In this document: positions 56,292 to 64,000 of the stretch, piece after piece
How positions within the stretch are numbered: the stretch's first letter is position 1
Layout: each line of letters opens with the position of its first letter
From: Kribbella pratensis
GTDB lineage: Bacteria > Actinomycetota > Actinomycetes > Propionibacteriales > Kribbellaceae
Assembly (NCBI RefSeq): GCF_004366075.1
Contig: NZ_SODU01000002.1
Coordinates: forward strand, 1,302,758 to 1,366,757
DNA length: 64,000 nucleotides
Reading direction: 5' to 3'
Notes under the pieces: generated by a model
Databases searched by the model: none
Told to the model about the DNA's origin: nothing
What the model saw: only the letters and a program-made list of their open reading frames with translations
Translations under genes and position numbers: made by a program

Positions 56292-57130
56292 TCGGTGCCG
56301 AGACGGATTCGAGTATTCGGCCGACTGCGGATCTCGTGCGCCACGGGGCGATGCGGCTCTTGGGTACGGGAAACACCACGAGGGCCGCGGATCGTGCTGC
56401 CTTGGGCAGGAGGGAACCGCGCGGGCCGGACAACGGATGTACCTGCAGGTCGACGTCGGCGAAGGCGTGCAGGTGCCGGCGCAGGAGGTCGGCGATCGTT
56501 GTTTCGCCGGTTGGTGCTGCGCTGGATGTGTCGACAAGAACGCTGACTCCGAGACCGCGTCTGTGAGCGGCGTCGAAGGCCGTTCGGAAGACGGCCCATG
56601 CGGCGGTGAGAGCCTGATCGGACCGGTACGACGGCGACCACCCGGGCCGCTGCGCGCCCGTACGTCGCCTGACCGCTGAGGCCGACGACGGCCACGGGGC
56701 ACCGCGACCGGGTGGCGACTTGCAGGATCACCGGTCTACCTCTTCTGCGCTGTGGACGACAGGTGGCGTCGCGCCCCAGCACGATCAGGTCCGTGTCGTC
56801 ACCCGCGCGCGCGATTGCACGAGCCGGGTCGCCGATGTGGATTGCGGTGGACACAACCAGGTGCGGCGCGACCTGCCGGGCCCGCTGTGCTGCTCGATCG
56901 AGCAGGCGATGGGCGGCCTCGTGGACGCCGCGATCGCCCGGCGCGACAGGGACTGGTTCGAAGGGATCCCAAGGGACGACATGCAGCAGGCGGAGGCTTG
57001 CCTGTCGAGCCGATGCCTCCGCTGCCGCCCAGGCAGTGGTTTCGAGGGCATCCACCTGGTTGTCGATGGCAACCAACACAGATGCCGCGGCTCGGGACTG
57101 TTGTCGGCGGGCTGCGTCCACGTGATGCAT
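56215..57130 (-). pseudogene. Two-domain universal stress protein with a frameshift
   Basis: ATG 57130 (GGAGG upstream) begins a UspA-like domain: SVLVAIDNQVDALETTAWAA, RLLHVVPWDPF, DLIVLGRD and CPVAVVGLSG. The second domain starts at VVAVVP but breaks near 56627. In the other frame it continues cleanly: RSDQALTAAWAVFRTAFDAA, GVSVLVDTSSA, ADLLRRHLHAFADVD, AALVVFPVPKSR and SAPITFVHH, ending at 56215. One base indel in GTACCGGTCCG explains the shift. Tandem USP proteins bind ATP and respond to stress or dormancy in actinobacteria. The gene is either a recent pseudogene or reflects a sequencing error. It overlaps the 3' end of the anion-channel gene. Confidence 0.85.
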
Positions 57131-57158
57131 GAGTGCCTCCCTCGGAACCCGACGCGGC

Positions 57159-58226
57159 CTACCGTGCGGCTGTGCGGTACGGAGCCAGGAAAGCGCCGAT
57201 CGCTTCGAGCATCGCGGCGGGAGCTTGCTCCGCGACCCAGTGCCCGACGCCGGGAATGACCAGACCCTGAACGTTCTCCACCGCAGGTGCGATGCCCCCG
57301 GCCGCGGCGGGTCCCCAGCTGTTCTCTCCGCCGATCCCGAGCACCGGAATGGTCAGCTTGTCGGTTTGACGCTTGGCGTTCTGCTCGAGCGTGGCATCCC
57401 AGGCACGGTAGAGCCCGAAGGTGGCTCGCAGACTGCTGCGGTCGCGGTTGTACAGGCCGACGTAGTAGTCGATCGCGTAGTCGGGCAGTGTCGATCCGCC
57501 GCCCTGAATGGCGAACTCGTAGCGGTAGAAGGCGCTCGCGTTGGTCCTGACCATGTCCACGATCAGCTCGTCGTCGACCCGGTTGAAGGGGATGTGCCAG
57601 AGCCGGTTGTTGAGGAACTCAGGGAGGAAGAGCGGCGGTGGCGGCGGGCCTGCTGGATCCACGACTCCAGGTGGCCCGGGCACTTCGGCGACCACCAGGC
57701 GCTCGACCCGGTCGCGATGGTCCGCGGCCAGTGCATACCCGATGATGTAGCCGGTGTCGTGGCCGACGACCGCGAAGCGCTCGTGGCCGAGTGCTGTCAT
57801 GAGACCGGCGAGGTCGTTGGCCAGGGTGGCCGCGTCGTACCCGCCGCGGGGCTTGTCGGTCAGTCCGATTCCGCGCTGGTCGACTGCGACGACGGTGAAG
57901 TCGTGAGCCAGTGCCGGCATCAGGAACCGCCAGGCGTACCAGTTCTCCGGCCAGCCGTGCACGAGCAGAAGCGGAGGACCGTCGCCGCCGACGACGACGT
58001 GCTGGCGGATGCCGTTGGCCTCGACGAACCGGCTCTTGAAGGTCCTGGTGAATCCGGACGGGAGCTTCGGAGCCGTCGAGACCGATCCGGCGAGGTCCGC
58101 CACTCGCTGCGGTGTGGCGGAGGCGGTGGATGTCGTCAGGCCGCCGAGTAACGACGCGCCAGTGGCAGCCGCAGCGGTGCCGACGAAACGTCGGCGGGAG
58201 AACGGCTGTCGGGCATGGATGGTCAT
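57159..58226 (-). CDS. Tat-exported alpha/beta hydrolase, epoxide-hydrolase-like
   Basis: A 355-residue exported hydrolase. The N-terminus holds a twin-arginine signal (FSRRRFVGTAAAATGASLLGG, cleavage near ASATP). The alpha/beta core shows LLVHGWPENWYAWR (HGxP oxyanion motif), the nucleophile Asp in VVGHDTGYIIG, a cap region with the Pro-rich GPPPPPLFLPEFLN, and a late His in GVGHWVAEQ. Asp as nucleophile and HGWP together fit the epoxide hydrolase or haloalkane dehalogenase branch. The ring- and cap-Tyr residues of true epoxide hydrolases cannot be confirmed by eye. It ends 29 bases before the convergent-side universal stress gene start. Confidence 0.88.
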   Translation of the reverse strand: MTIHARQPFSRRRFVGTAAAATGASLLGGLTTSTASATPQRVADLAGSVSTAPKLPSGFTRTFKSRFVEANGIRQHVVVGGDGPPLLLVHGWPENWYAWRFLMPALAHDFTVVAVDQRGIGLTDKPRGGYDAATLANDLAGLMTALGHERFAVVGHDTGYIIGYALAADHRDRVERLVVAEVPGPPGVVDPAGPPPPPLFLPEFLNNRLWHIPFNRVDDELIVDMVRTNASAFYRYEFAIQGGGSTLPDYAIDYYVGLYNRDRSSLRATFGLYRAWDATLEQNAKRQTDKLTIPVLGIGGENSWGPAAAGGIAPAVENVQGLVIPGVGHWVAEQAPAAMLEAIGAFLAPYRTAAR

Positions 58227-58455
58227 GAGGGGTTCTCCTTCGGGAAGGAACAGATCCGCTGTGATCTGTCGACCTCACCGAGACTGGTCGCTTCCGCCGT
58301 CTTGGCGCGCCCGTGACTACCCCTGGTGTCCTCCCTGGCCACCTGCTGGGCAACCAGTGGCACCACCAGGGGTTGACCCGGGTGCCGGCCAGGCCGCGCG
58401 AAGGGATCGTGAAAGTCAACGTCAGCTGTTCGACAACGATCTGAGGGACCATGCG

Positions 58456-59061
58456 ATGACTACTTTCTCCGCCGGCTTCACCGGCCGTCCGGGTCGCGGC
58501 GCCCGGAACGCCCGCGTCCCTCCTGGCCAGTACGTCACCTACGACTTCCCAGTGCTCTCGGCCGGCCCGACGCCGCTGATCCCGCTCGACACATGGAGTT
58601 TGGAGGTGAGCGGTGATGCGGGCGTCGTGCGGCGTTGGTCGTGGGACGAGTTCCGTGGGCTCGACGCCGAACAGGTCACAACCGATCTGCATTGTGTGAC
58701 CAGGTGGAGCAAGCTCGCGACCAACTGGACCGGCGTCCCCGTCGACGCGTTGCTGGCGGACGTCGAACTCGACGGCACGTTCGTGATCGCGTCGTCGTAC
58801 GGCGGGTACACGACGAACTTGCCGCTCGACGATCTGCTGGACGGCAAGGCGTGGGTGGTCTTCGAGTACGACGGGAGACCGATCGAACCGGAACACGGCG
58901 GTCCCGCTCGTCTGCTCGTCCCGCACCTCTACCTGTGGAAGAGCGCCAAATGGATACGCGATCTTCGGCTGCAGGCTCGGGACGCACCGGGTTTCTGGGA
59001 GCAGCTGGGCTATCACAACCACGGCGATCCGTGGCGGGAGCAACGGCATTGGGGCGACTGA
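58456..59061 (+). CDS. Sulfite-oxidase-like molybdopterin oxidoreductase
   Basis: A 201-residue protein of the oxidoreductase molybdopterin-binding domain family (YedY/SUOX-like, single domain). The pattern W-S-WDEFRGL, then TTDLHCVTRWSKLATNWTGVP with the molybdenum-ligating Cys near residue 81, ASSYGGYTTNLPLDDL, and the closing HLYLWKSAKWIRDLRL and GFWEQLGYHNHGDPW are strongly conserved in this actinobacterial subgroup. No signal peptide is seen, so it is probably cytoplasmic. The ATG at 58456 is chosen; the long upstream extension overlaps the divergent hydrolase gene. Donor and acceptor are unknown. Confidence 0.92.
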   Translation: MTTFSAGFTGRPGRGARNARVPPGQYVTYDFPVLSAGPTPLIPLDTWSLEVSGDAGVVRRWSWDEFRGLDAEQVTTDLHCVTRWSKLATNWTGVPVDALLADVELDGTFVIASSYGGYTTNLPLDDLLDGKAWVVFEYDGRPIEPEHGGPARLLVPHLYLWKSAKWIRDLRLQARDAPGFWEQLGYHNHGDPWREQRHWGD

Positions 59062-59187
59062 CCTGACGGCTACTCCACGGGATTCGTGGAGGCCGGTATC
59101 GAACTACTCATCGAAGCGGGATTCGCGGCCGACAACATCAGAGCCGAACGTTTCGGGCCGTAGTCGCACTGATCGAAGGAGACGGCA

Positions 59188-60117
59188 ATGCGAGTGTTCG
59201 TCGCAGGAGGAACAGGAGTTGTGGGTCGGCCTCTCGTCGATGCGCTGGTCGGCCATGGGCACGAGGTCACGGTCAGTGGCCGCCGCCGCGACGGCTTTCC
59301 CTTGAGGGAGCGGCTCGGGGTTCGGTCGGTCTTGATGAACGGGCTGGACGAGATCGAGGTGGGCCAGGCGATCGCCGACGCCAAACCGGAGGTGATCGTC
59401 AACCTGATGACCGCGTTGTCGGCGCCTGCTCGCGATTACGCCTCCTGGCTGGAAGTGACCAACCGGCTGCGGACCGAGGGAACGAGGTTCTTGATGCGTG
59501 CGGCTCGTGATGCCGGCACTCGCCGGGTCGTCGCGCAGAGCGCCAGCTTCATGACCCAGCCCGGATCGGGCTCGGCCGACGAGTCGGCACCGCTGTACGT
59601 CGACGGCCCGGGGCCGATCGGAAGCCACATCAGGGCGAACATCGACGCCGAGAACCTGGTGCTGACGACGCCCGGTATCGAGGGCGTCGTCCTTCGCTAC
59701 GGCTTCTTGTACGGCGAAGGAACCGCCATCGGCCCTGGTGGCGACATCGCCACGGCGGTCAAGGCCGGCGACATGCCGATCGTCGGCGAGGGAGCCGGCC
59801 GATATCCGTTCATTCATGTCGGCGACGCGGCGGTGCTCACGCTGCAGGCCGTCGATCGCGGAAGCCCAGGTGTCTACAACGTCGTGGACGACGAACCCGC
59901 TCCGCAGGCCGACTGGCTGCCGTACCTGGCGCGGCTCTTGGACGCACCACCCCCGCGCCACATCTCTGAGGAGGAGGCCGAGAAGCAGTTCGGCGTCCAG
60001 GCCGTCTACTACGGCAATCGGCTGCCTGCTGCCAGCAACGCCAGTGCCAAGGCAGAACTCGAATTCAGGCCGCACTTCCCCTCCTGGCGGGACGGTTTCC
60101 GCGAGGTCTTCCGCTGA
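59188..60117 (+). CDS. NAD(P)-dependent epimerase/dehydratase (extended SDR)
   Basis: A 309-residue short-chain dehydrogenase of the extended type. The Rossmann motif is VAGGTGVVGRPLVDAL at residues 4-19, followed by VTVSGRR for NADP-type binding. The active-site region around ASFMTQPGS lacks the usual YxxxK, so it belongs to the atypical SDR group. The later RYGFLYGEGTAIG, FIHVGDAA and GVYNVVDDEP are standard substrate-domain marks. AAGGAG lies before the ATG. The next gene (DUF2630) is 27 bases downstream, in the same unit. The substrate is unknown. Confidence 0.9.
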   Translation: MRVFVAGGTGVVGRPLVDALVGHGHEVTVSGRRRDGFPLRERLGVRSVLMNGLDEIEVGQAIADAKPEVIVNLMTALSAPARDYASWLEVTNRLRTEGTRFLMRAARDAGTRRVVAQSASFMTQPGSGSADESAPLYVDGPGPIGSHIRANIDAENLVLTTPGIEGVVLRYGFLYGEGTAIGPGGDIATAVKAGDMPIVGEGAGRYPFIHVGDAAVLTLQAVDRGSPGVYNVVDDEPAPQADWLPYLARLLDAPPPRHISEEEAEKQFGVQAVYYGNRLPAASNASAKAELEFRPHFPSWRDGFREVFR

Positions 60118-60144
60118 CCGCCGCAAGCAGATTCGGAGGAAGCA

Positions 60145-60399
60145 ATGACAGACATGACCATGGCGTCGGTTCATGAGGCAATCCGACAGCTCGTCGGTGA
60201 GGAACACACGTTGCGCAGAAGCCGAGCCGGGCGCACTGGCGATTCCGCGGGCCGGGCGCAACGACTGCAGGAGCTCGAAGTCGAGCTCGACCGGTGCTGG
60301 GACTTGCTCCGGCAGCGTCGCGCGCTGCGGGCGGCCGGAGCAGATCCGGGCACTGCGACAGTTCGTTCAGCCAGTCAGGTGGAGCACTACCTGCAATGA
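60145..60399 (+). CDS. DUF2630-family protein
   Basis: An 84-residue acidic, helical protein. VHEAIRQLVGEEHTLRRS, LQELEVELDRCWDLLRQRRA and the ending RSASQVEHYLQ match the DUF2630 family, which is widespread in actinobacteria and of unknown role; its fold is probably two antiparallel helices. GGAGGAAGCA lies before the ATG. It follows the epimerase gene by 27 bases and is convergent with the large LuxR regulator, whose stop lies nine bases away. Confidence 0.88.
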   Translation: MTDMTMASVHEAIRQLVGEEHTLRRSRAGRTGDSAGRAQRLQELEVELDRCWDLLRQRRALRAAGADPGTATVRSASQVEHYLQ

Positions 60400-60408
60400 G
60401 GACGCGGA

Positions 60409-63195
60409 TCAGGATGATCTTGTTGTGGCGCGGGCCGAATCGGGAAGGGTCTGGCGTAGCTCTCTGCGCGTCTGTACGCCCAGTTTGGTGTAGATCTTGC
60501 GCAGGTGCCATTCCACTGTGCGCCCGCTGAGGAAGAGGGCCGATCCGATCTCCGCGTTGGTGAGACCTTCCGCGGCGAGCCGAGCGATATGGCTCTCCTG
60601 CGCGGTGAGATCACCGGTTGACTCGACGGTCCGTCGGCGTACGGTCTCGCCGGTCGCGCCGAGTTCTTGACGTGCGCGGTCGGCGAATCCGTCCACGCCC
60701 ATGGCGCTGAACGTTTCGAAGGCGAGGCGCAGTTTGGTGCGAGCCTCTTTCCGGCGGTCCTGACGTCGCAGCCATTCGCCGTACCGGAGCTGAGCTCTGG
60801 CGCGCTCGACTTCCAGGGTTGTGCGTGCCAGCCTCTCGGCTTCTTCCCGGTAGCTGTCCTCAGCGGTTCGGTCCGGGTCCAGCAGCGCTCTCCGGCCGGC
60901 CTCGACGCCCAACGCCGCATCCGTACCACTGGCCTGGGTGTACGACGAGAGTTGTTCGAACGCGAGCTTCGCGTCGACGCCGTTGCCGATCCGCACACCT
61001 GCCTCGACGAGTTCGGCGAGTGCCCATTTCGGAGGCCCGAGCTCGAGCGGTGACGCGGCGGCCAGTCGGGCAGCAGCCAAGGCTTCCTCATGGCGGCCCA
61101 GCCCGTTGAACATGACGGCCTGGAACCAGCCGATCATGTTCAGGCCTACCCCTTCACCCCGAGCCGTGACGTCGTCGAGCAACTTGCGGAAGCGTGCTTC
61201 CGCGCGTACTGCGTCTCCGCGGATGGCGCTGAGACAGACGTCGCCGTACGGCGTCATCGCGTTCTGCCCTCCGGTCACCTCGGCGACCCAGTCGCACTCG
61301 GCGACCAAGGACTCGGCCTCGGCGATGTCGCCGCTGTACAGGTCGTAGATGATCCGGCTGTTGAGGGCGACGGGCAGCACGCTCAGGGCGCCGATCTGAC
61401 GAATGGCAGTGAGATGTCGTTGCGTGAGTACGTCCCAGTTGAGGTCGTCGAACAGGTCTGTCGCCGCGCACGCCGCGAGCCACGCGAAGCGTACGGACTC
61501 CTCGATGGTGAGCTCGTCCGATCCGAACGCGCGCACGGTGCCGAGGAGGCTCGGCGCCGCCGCCGCGTACCCGTCGGTGTAGAGCACCGCGACGTCTCGC
61601 AGCATCAGGTCCGGCTTGTCCGCCGCGTCCGGCAGTTGCATCCCGCGCAGTGCCTCGGCGACCTGACGCATTCCGATCCCGGATCCGGAAGCCAGCCGTC
61701 CGGCGAACATCGCTGCCGCGAAGGCGTCGAGATATGTCTCCCGAGCGAGTCTCGGGTCGAGTTGCTCCAGTCGTCCGGCGGCGGCGAGAAGCAGTGGCAG
61801 TCCCTTGTTTCCGCCCTCGGAGTAGTGGGCGATCTGTGCCTGTAGCAGGCTCACCCGCGCGCTCTCGGCCTCGTCCAGCGGTCCCGCCTGCGCCATGGCC
61901 AGCAATGACAGGGCGTCGCCGAATGCGCCGCCGGTCACCTTCGCTTGGGCGGCTGCCAGCGAGCGCTGAGAGCGACGGGTCGGATCAGGTGTGAGCGCAG
62001 CGGCGGCTTGCAGGAAGGCCGCCGCTGCCGTGACTCCGCCGCGGCCAAGGGCACGGTCCGCAGACTGCTCGAGGGCGGTCGCGACGGATTCGTCGGGGCC
62101 GGAGGCTGCGTGGGAACGGTGCCAGGCCTGGCGATCCGGGTCTCCGACAGGATCGCTGGCGTCTGCGAGCGCCTGGTGCACGGTGCGCAGTTCCGCTGGA
62201 GTGGCCGCACGGTAGACGGCCGACCGCACGAGCGGGTGCCTGAACTCGACTCGATGACGCAGTTCGAGCAGGCCTGTCGATTCGGCGGCCGCGATCGCCT
62301 CGGTGCCGATCCCGATGTGCTGTGAAGCACGACGTACCAGATCTATGTCCCCGACCGGCTCGGCGGCCGCCAGGATCATCAGTTGCCGGGCCTGGTCCGG
62401 TAGCGATCCCAGCTGTCGGAGAAACCCCTCCTCGAGGCGGCTGACCAAGCCGTGGTCCACGGTGCTGTCGTACTCGGGCGCCGTGTCGGCGGACAGCAGG
62501 TCGCGGGGGAGTTCGAGCAGAGCGAGCGGGTTGCCGTGCGATTCGGCCACCAGCCGGTCACGGACCTGGGCGTCGAGGCGACCGGTCGCTGCTGACTCCA
62601 GCAGCTCCGCGGCATCGTGGTCGCTCAGTCCGTCCAGCTCCAGTTCCGGCAATGCGGTCAACTTCGGCTGTTCATCGGTCGTTCGGACCGCGAAGACCAT
62701 GGCAACAGGCTCCGCGTGAAGCCGGCGGGCCACGAATTCGAGGGCTTGTGCGGACGCCTGGTCGAGCCACTGGGCGTCGTCGATGATGCAGAGCATTGGC
62801 TGCTCCTCGGCGGCGTGGCTCAGCAGGTTGAGGACCCCGAGCCCGACGACGAACCGGTCGGGTGGGGTGCCCGACGCGAGGCCGAACGTGGTTTCGAGTG
62901 CCGTTCGTTGCGGAGGTGGCAGCTGATCCAGCCGGTCGAGGAAGGGGATGCAGAGCTGGTGCAAGCTCGCATAGGCGAGCTCGATCTCCGACTCGACGCC
63001 GGCCGCCCGGCTCACCTGATAGCCATCGGCGTTCGCCAACAGGTACTGCAGCAAGGCCGTCTTGCCGATCCCGGCTTCGCCACGGAGGACCATGACCTGG
63101 CTCTGTCCGCTACGCGCATCACGGAGGATCGAGGCGAGTGCCTCACACTCGGACCGGCGTCCGCGCAGGCCTGGCCACCCCGAACTGACAGCCAT
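60409..63195 (-). CDS. Large ATP-binding LuxR-family (LAL) regulator
   Basis: A 928-residue LAL-type regulator. Residues 1-290 are the AAA/STAND ATPase: Walker A LRGEAGIGKTALL (about 36-48), Walker B MLCIIDDAQWLD and MVFAVRTTDEQPK. A long helical repeat region (about 330-850) serves for signal or protein binding. The C-terminal LuxR helix-turn-helix (about 860-925) reads LTAQESHIARLAAEGLTNAE, IGSALFLSGRTVEWHLRKIY and TKLGVQTRRELRQ. LAL proteins activate secondary metabolism or catabolic genes. The ATG at 63195 has GGGGGTGA upstream. The neighbouring enoyl-CoA hydratase gene lies upstream on the same strand with a 116-base gap. Confidence 0.93.
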   Translation of the reverse strand: MAVSSGWPGLRGRRSECEALASILRDARSGQSQVMVLRGEAGIGKTALLQYLLANADGYQVSRAAGVESEIELAYASLHQLCIPFLDRLDQLPPPQRTALETTFGLASGTPPDRFVVGLGVLNLLSHAAEEQPMLCIIDDAQWLDQASAQALEFVARRLHAEPVAMVFAVRTTDEQPKLTALPELELDGLSDHDAAELLESAATGRLDAQVRDRLVAESHGNPLALLELPRDLLSADTAPEYDSTVDHGLVSRLEEGFLRQLGSLPDQARQLMILAAAEPVGDIDLVRRASQHIGIGTEAIAAAESTGLLELRHRVEFRHPLVRSAVYRAATPAELRTVHQALADASDPVGDPDRQAWHRSHAASGPDESVATALEQSADRALGRGGVTAAAAFLQAAAALTPDPTRRSQRSLAAAQAKVTGGAFGDALSLLAMAQAGPLDEAESARVSLLQAQIAHYSEGGNKGLPLLLAAAGRLEQLDPRLARETYLDAFAAAMFAGRLASGSGIGMRQVAEALRGMQLPDAADKPDLMLRDVAVLYTDGYAAAAPSLLGTVRAFGSDELTIEESVRFAWLAACAATDLFDDLNWDVLTQRHLTAIRQIGALSVLPVALNSRIIYDLYSGDIAEAESLVAECDWVAEVTGGQNAMTPYGDVCLSAIRGDAVRAEARFRKLLDDVTARGEGVGLNMIGWFQAVMFNGLGRHEEALAAARLAAASPLELGPPKWALAELVEAGVRIGNGVDAKLAFEQLSSYTQASGTDAALGVEAGRRALLDPDRTAEDSYREEAERLARTTLEVERARAQLRYGEWLRRQDRRKEARTKLRLAFETFSAMGVDGFADRARQELGATGETVRRRTVESTGDLTAQESHIARLAAEGLTNAEIGSALFLSGRTVEWHLRKIYTKLGVQTRRELRQTLPDSARATTRSS

Positions 63196-63311
63196 GATCA
63201 CCCCCACCGTTACGGTCGGCGTCGACAACTGCGGCCTCGGCATGGGGCGACGTCGGAGGCGATGCAGGTCTCACTCTGGCACTGACTCCTGCGCGGGGGC
63301 AATGGTGGCGA

Positions 63312-64000
63312 TCAACGCGGAGACCGACCGTCCTGGTGGTGATCGCTGTGCGGACGTGCGAGCTCACCGATCGCCGCTGCGAGGTCGAGCTCGGCGCCCG
63401 CCGGCGTCTGCAGGCCGCGCTCGAGCAACTGCCGGATCCGTACGGCGTTTGCGGGGCGCCATGCGGTCCGGAGGAACGCCGTCATTGCCGGCCCGAACTC
63501 CTCGTCGGCGGGCAGCGATGCGAGATCGAGCAGCGCCTTCGCAGCCTCGATCGCGACTTTGTCGAAGCCGGCGATGCGTCGGGCGAATCGGTCGACGAAG
63601 GCGTCCAGTTCGGCGTCGGGAAGGACTCGGTTGACGTAGCCGTATCGCTCGGCCAGGGCCGCCGGGAAGTCGTCCGCTCCGAGGATGATCTCGGCTGCCC
63701 GCGCGCGGCCGACCAGTCGCGTGAGCCGAGCCATGGAGCCGCCGCCCGGCACGGTGCCCAGGCCGACCTCCACCTGCCCGAGCACGGCCGTCTCGCTCGC
63801 GAACCGGACATCGGTCGCCAGGACGAACTCGCTCCCGGCGCCGCGGACCCGACCGCGGATCGCAGACACCGTGACGGCCGGGACCTTGCTCAGCCTGACG
63901 AGGTTGTCGACGTACGGGTGCAGACCGGTAGGGCCCGGTGCCATCGCGGCGAGCTGTGCCCGGTCAGCGGTGACGTCCCAGTGGGCCATGAAGAAGTCCC
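63312..64000 (-). CDS. Enoyl-CoA hydratase/isomerase family protein (5' end off window)
   Basis: A partial crotonase-fold protein of at least 229 residues; the frame stays open to the window edge (Asp-Phe-Phe-Met), so the beginning is missing. Crotonase marks are VPAVTVSAIRGRVRGAGSEF (second oxyanion region), ATDVRFASETAVLGQVEVGLG and PGGGSMARLTRLVGRARAAEI with the catalytic-loop position, then the C-terminal trimerisation helix. The GQVEVGLGTVPGGG segment has Glu then Gly-Thr-Val, plausible for a hydratase or isomerase; substrate is unknown. It probably acts in fatty acid or aromatic side-chain degradation. Confidence 0.87.
   Translation of the reverse strand, partial: DFFMAHWDVTADRAQLAAMAPGPTGLHPYVDNLVRLSKVPAVTVSAIRGRVRGAGSEFVLATDVRFASETAVLGQVEVGLGTVPGGGSMARLTRLVGRARAAEIILGADDFPAALAERYGYVNRVLPDAELDAFVDRFARRIAGFDKVAIEAAKALLDLASLPADEEFGPAMTAFLRTAWRPANAVRIRQLLERGLQTPAGAELDLAAAIGELARPHSDHHQDGRSPR

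Noticed and set aside
1..64000. CRISPR array or rRNA genes
   Set aside because: No regularly spaced repeats and no rRNA-like conserved stretches were seen. The only long direct repeat pair is the attachment core.

Overview
This window is chromosomal DNA of a GC-rich actinomycete. The evidence is frequent GTG/TTG starts behind GGAGG-type ribosome sites and families common in actinobacteria: DUF5753 XRE regulators, DUF397, DUF6879, DUF2630, DUF5937, a LacI regulator joined to a PmoA-like domain, and a TPP-riboswitch-controlled thiSG pair. A Kribbella-like genus is my guess from overall gene style; nothing here proves it.

Layout. (1) 1-12082 is ordinary chromosome: acetyltransferase, alpha/beta hydrolases, a Tat-exported metallo-beta-lactamase-fold protein, LysR and beta-lactamase-like genes, a RidA gene plus a truncated RidA relic, a LacI-PmoA regulator with a 12-bp operator, riboswitch-thiS-thiG, NUDIX/ArsR-type, flavin-binding and YceI genes, and a G5 lipoprotein. 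(2) 12083-12155 is tRNA-Lys(UUU). Its 3' 36 bp recur at 54247-54282 with one mismatch. These are the likely attachment sites of a 42-kb integrated island, whose tyrosine integrase (12365-13795) lies beside the intact tRNA. (3) 54283-64000 returns to ordinary chromosome: YceI, a TehA/SLAC1 channel, a frameshifted universal stress gene, an exported epoxide-hydrolase-like protein, a molybdopterin oxidoreductase, an epimerase, DUF2630, a large LuxR-type regulator and a partial enoyl-CoA hydratase.

The island carries, in order: the integrase (with an XRE helix-turn-helix embedded in its catalytic domain); an IS21 deletion relic; a PadR-drrAB-DoxX-hydrolase cluster with two PadR-like operators; DUF5753 regulator cassettes; a polymorphic-toxin locus (a WXG100-like small protein, an SCP1.201/DddA-like deaminase toxin, an Imm1 immunity protein and small coupled genes) with a decayed inverted second copy near 26.3-27.0 kb; and an orphan PD-(D/E)XK nuclease.

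The centre of the island is a tightly overlapping five-gene operon at 27991-42782: an N6-adenine methylase with an HsdR-N-like front end; an HsdS-like specificity protein; a 1408-residue NERD/pseudokinase/kinase/P-loop protein; an unrecognised 545-residue protein; and an 1811-residue HerA-like ATPase. From memory this set matches the methylation-associated defence system (MADS: MAD2-MAD5-MAD6-MAD7-MAD8). A MAD1-like helix-turn-helix gene with its own inverted-repeat operator lies downstream on the other strand. Next to it is a translationally coupled AAA ATPase plus subtilisin-like protease pair, a second candidate defence module. A frameshifted IS21 element and gene-poor DNA close the island. 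I see no conjugation or replication genes, so it looks like a cargo or defence island rather than a self-transmissible element.
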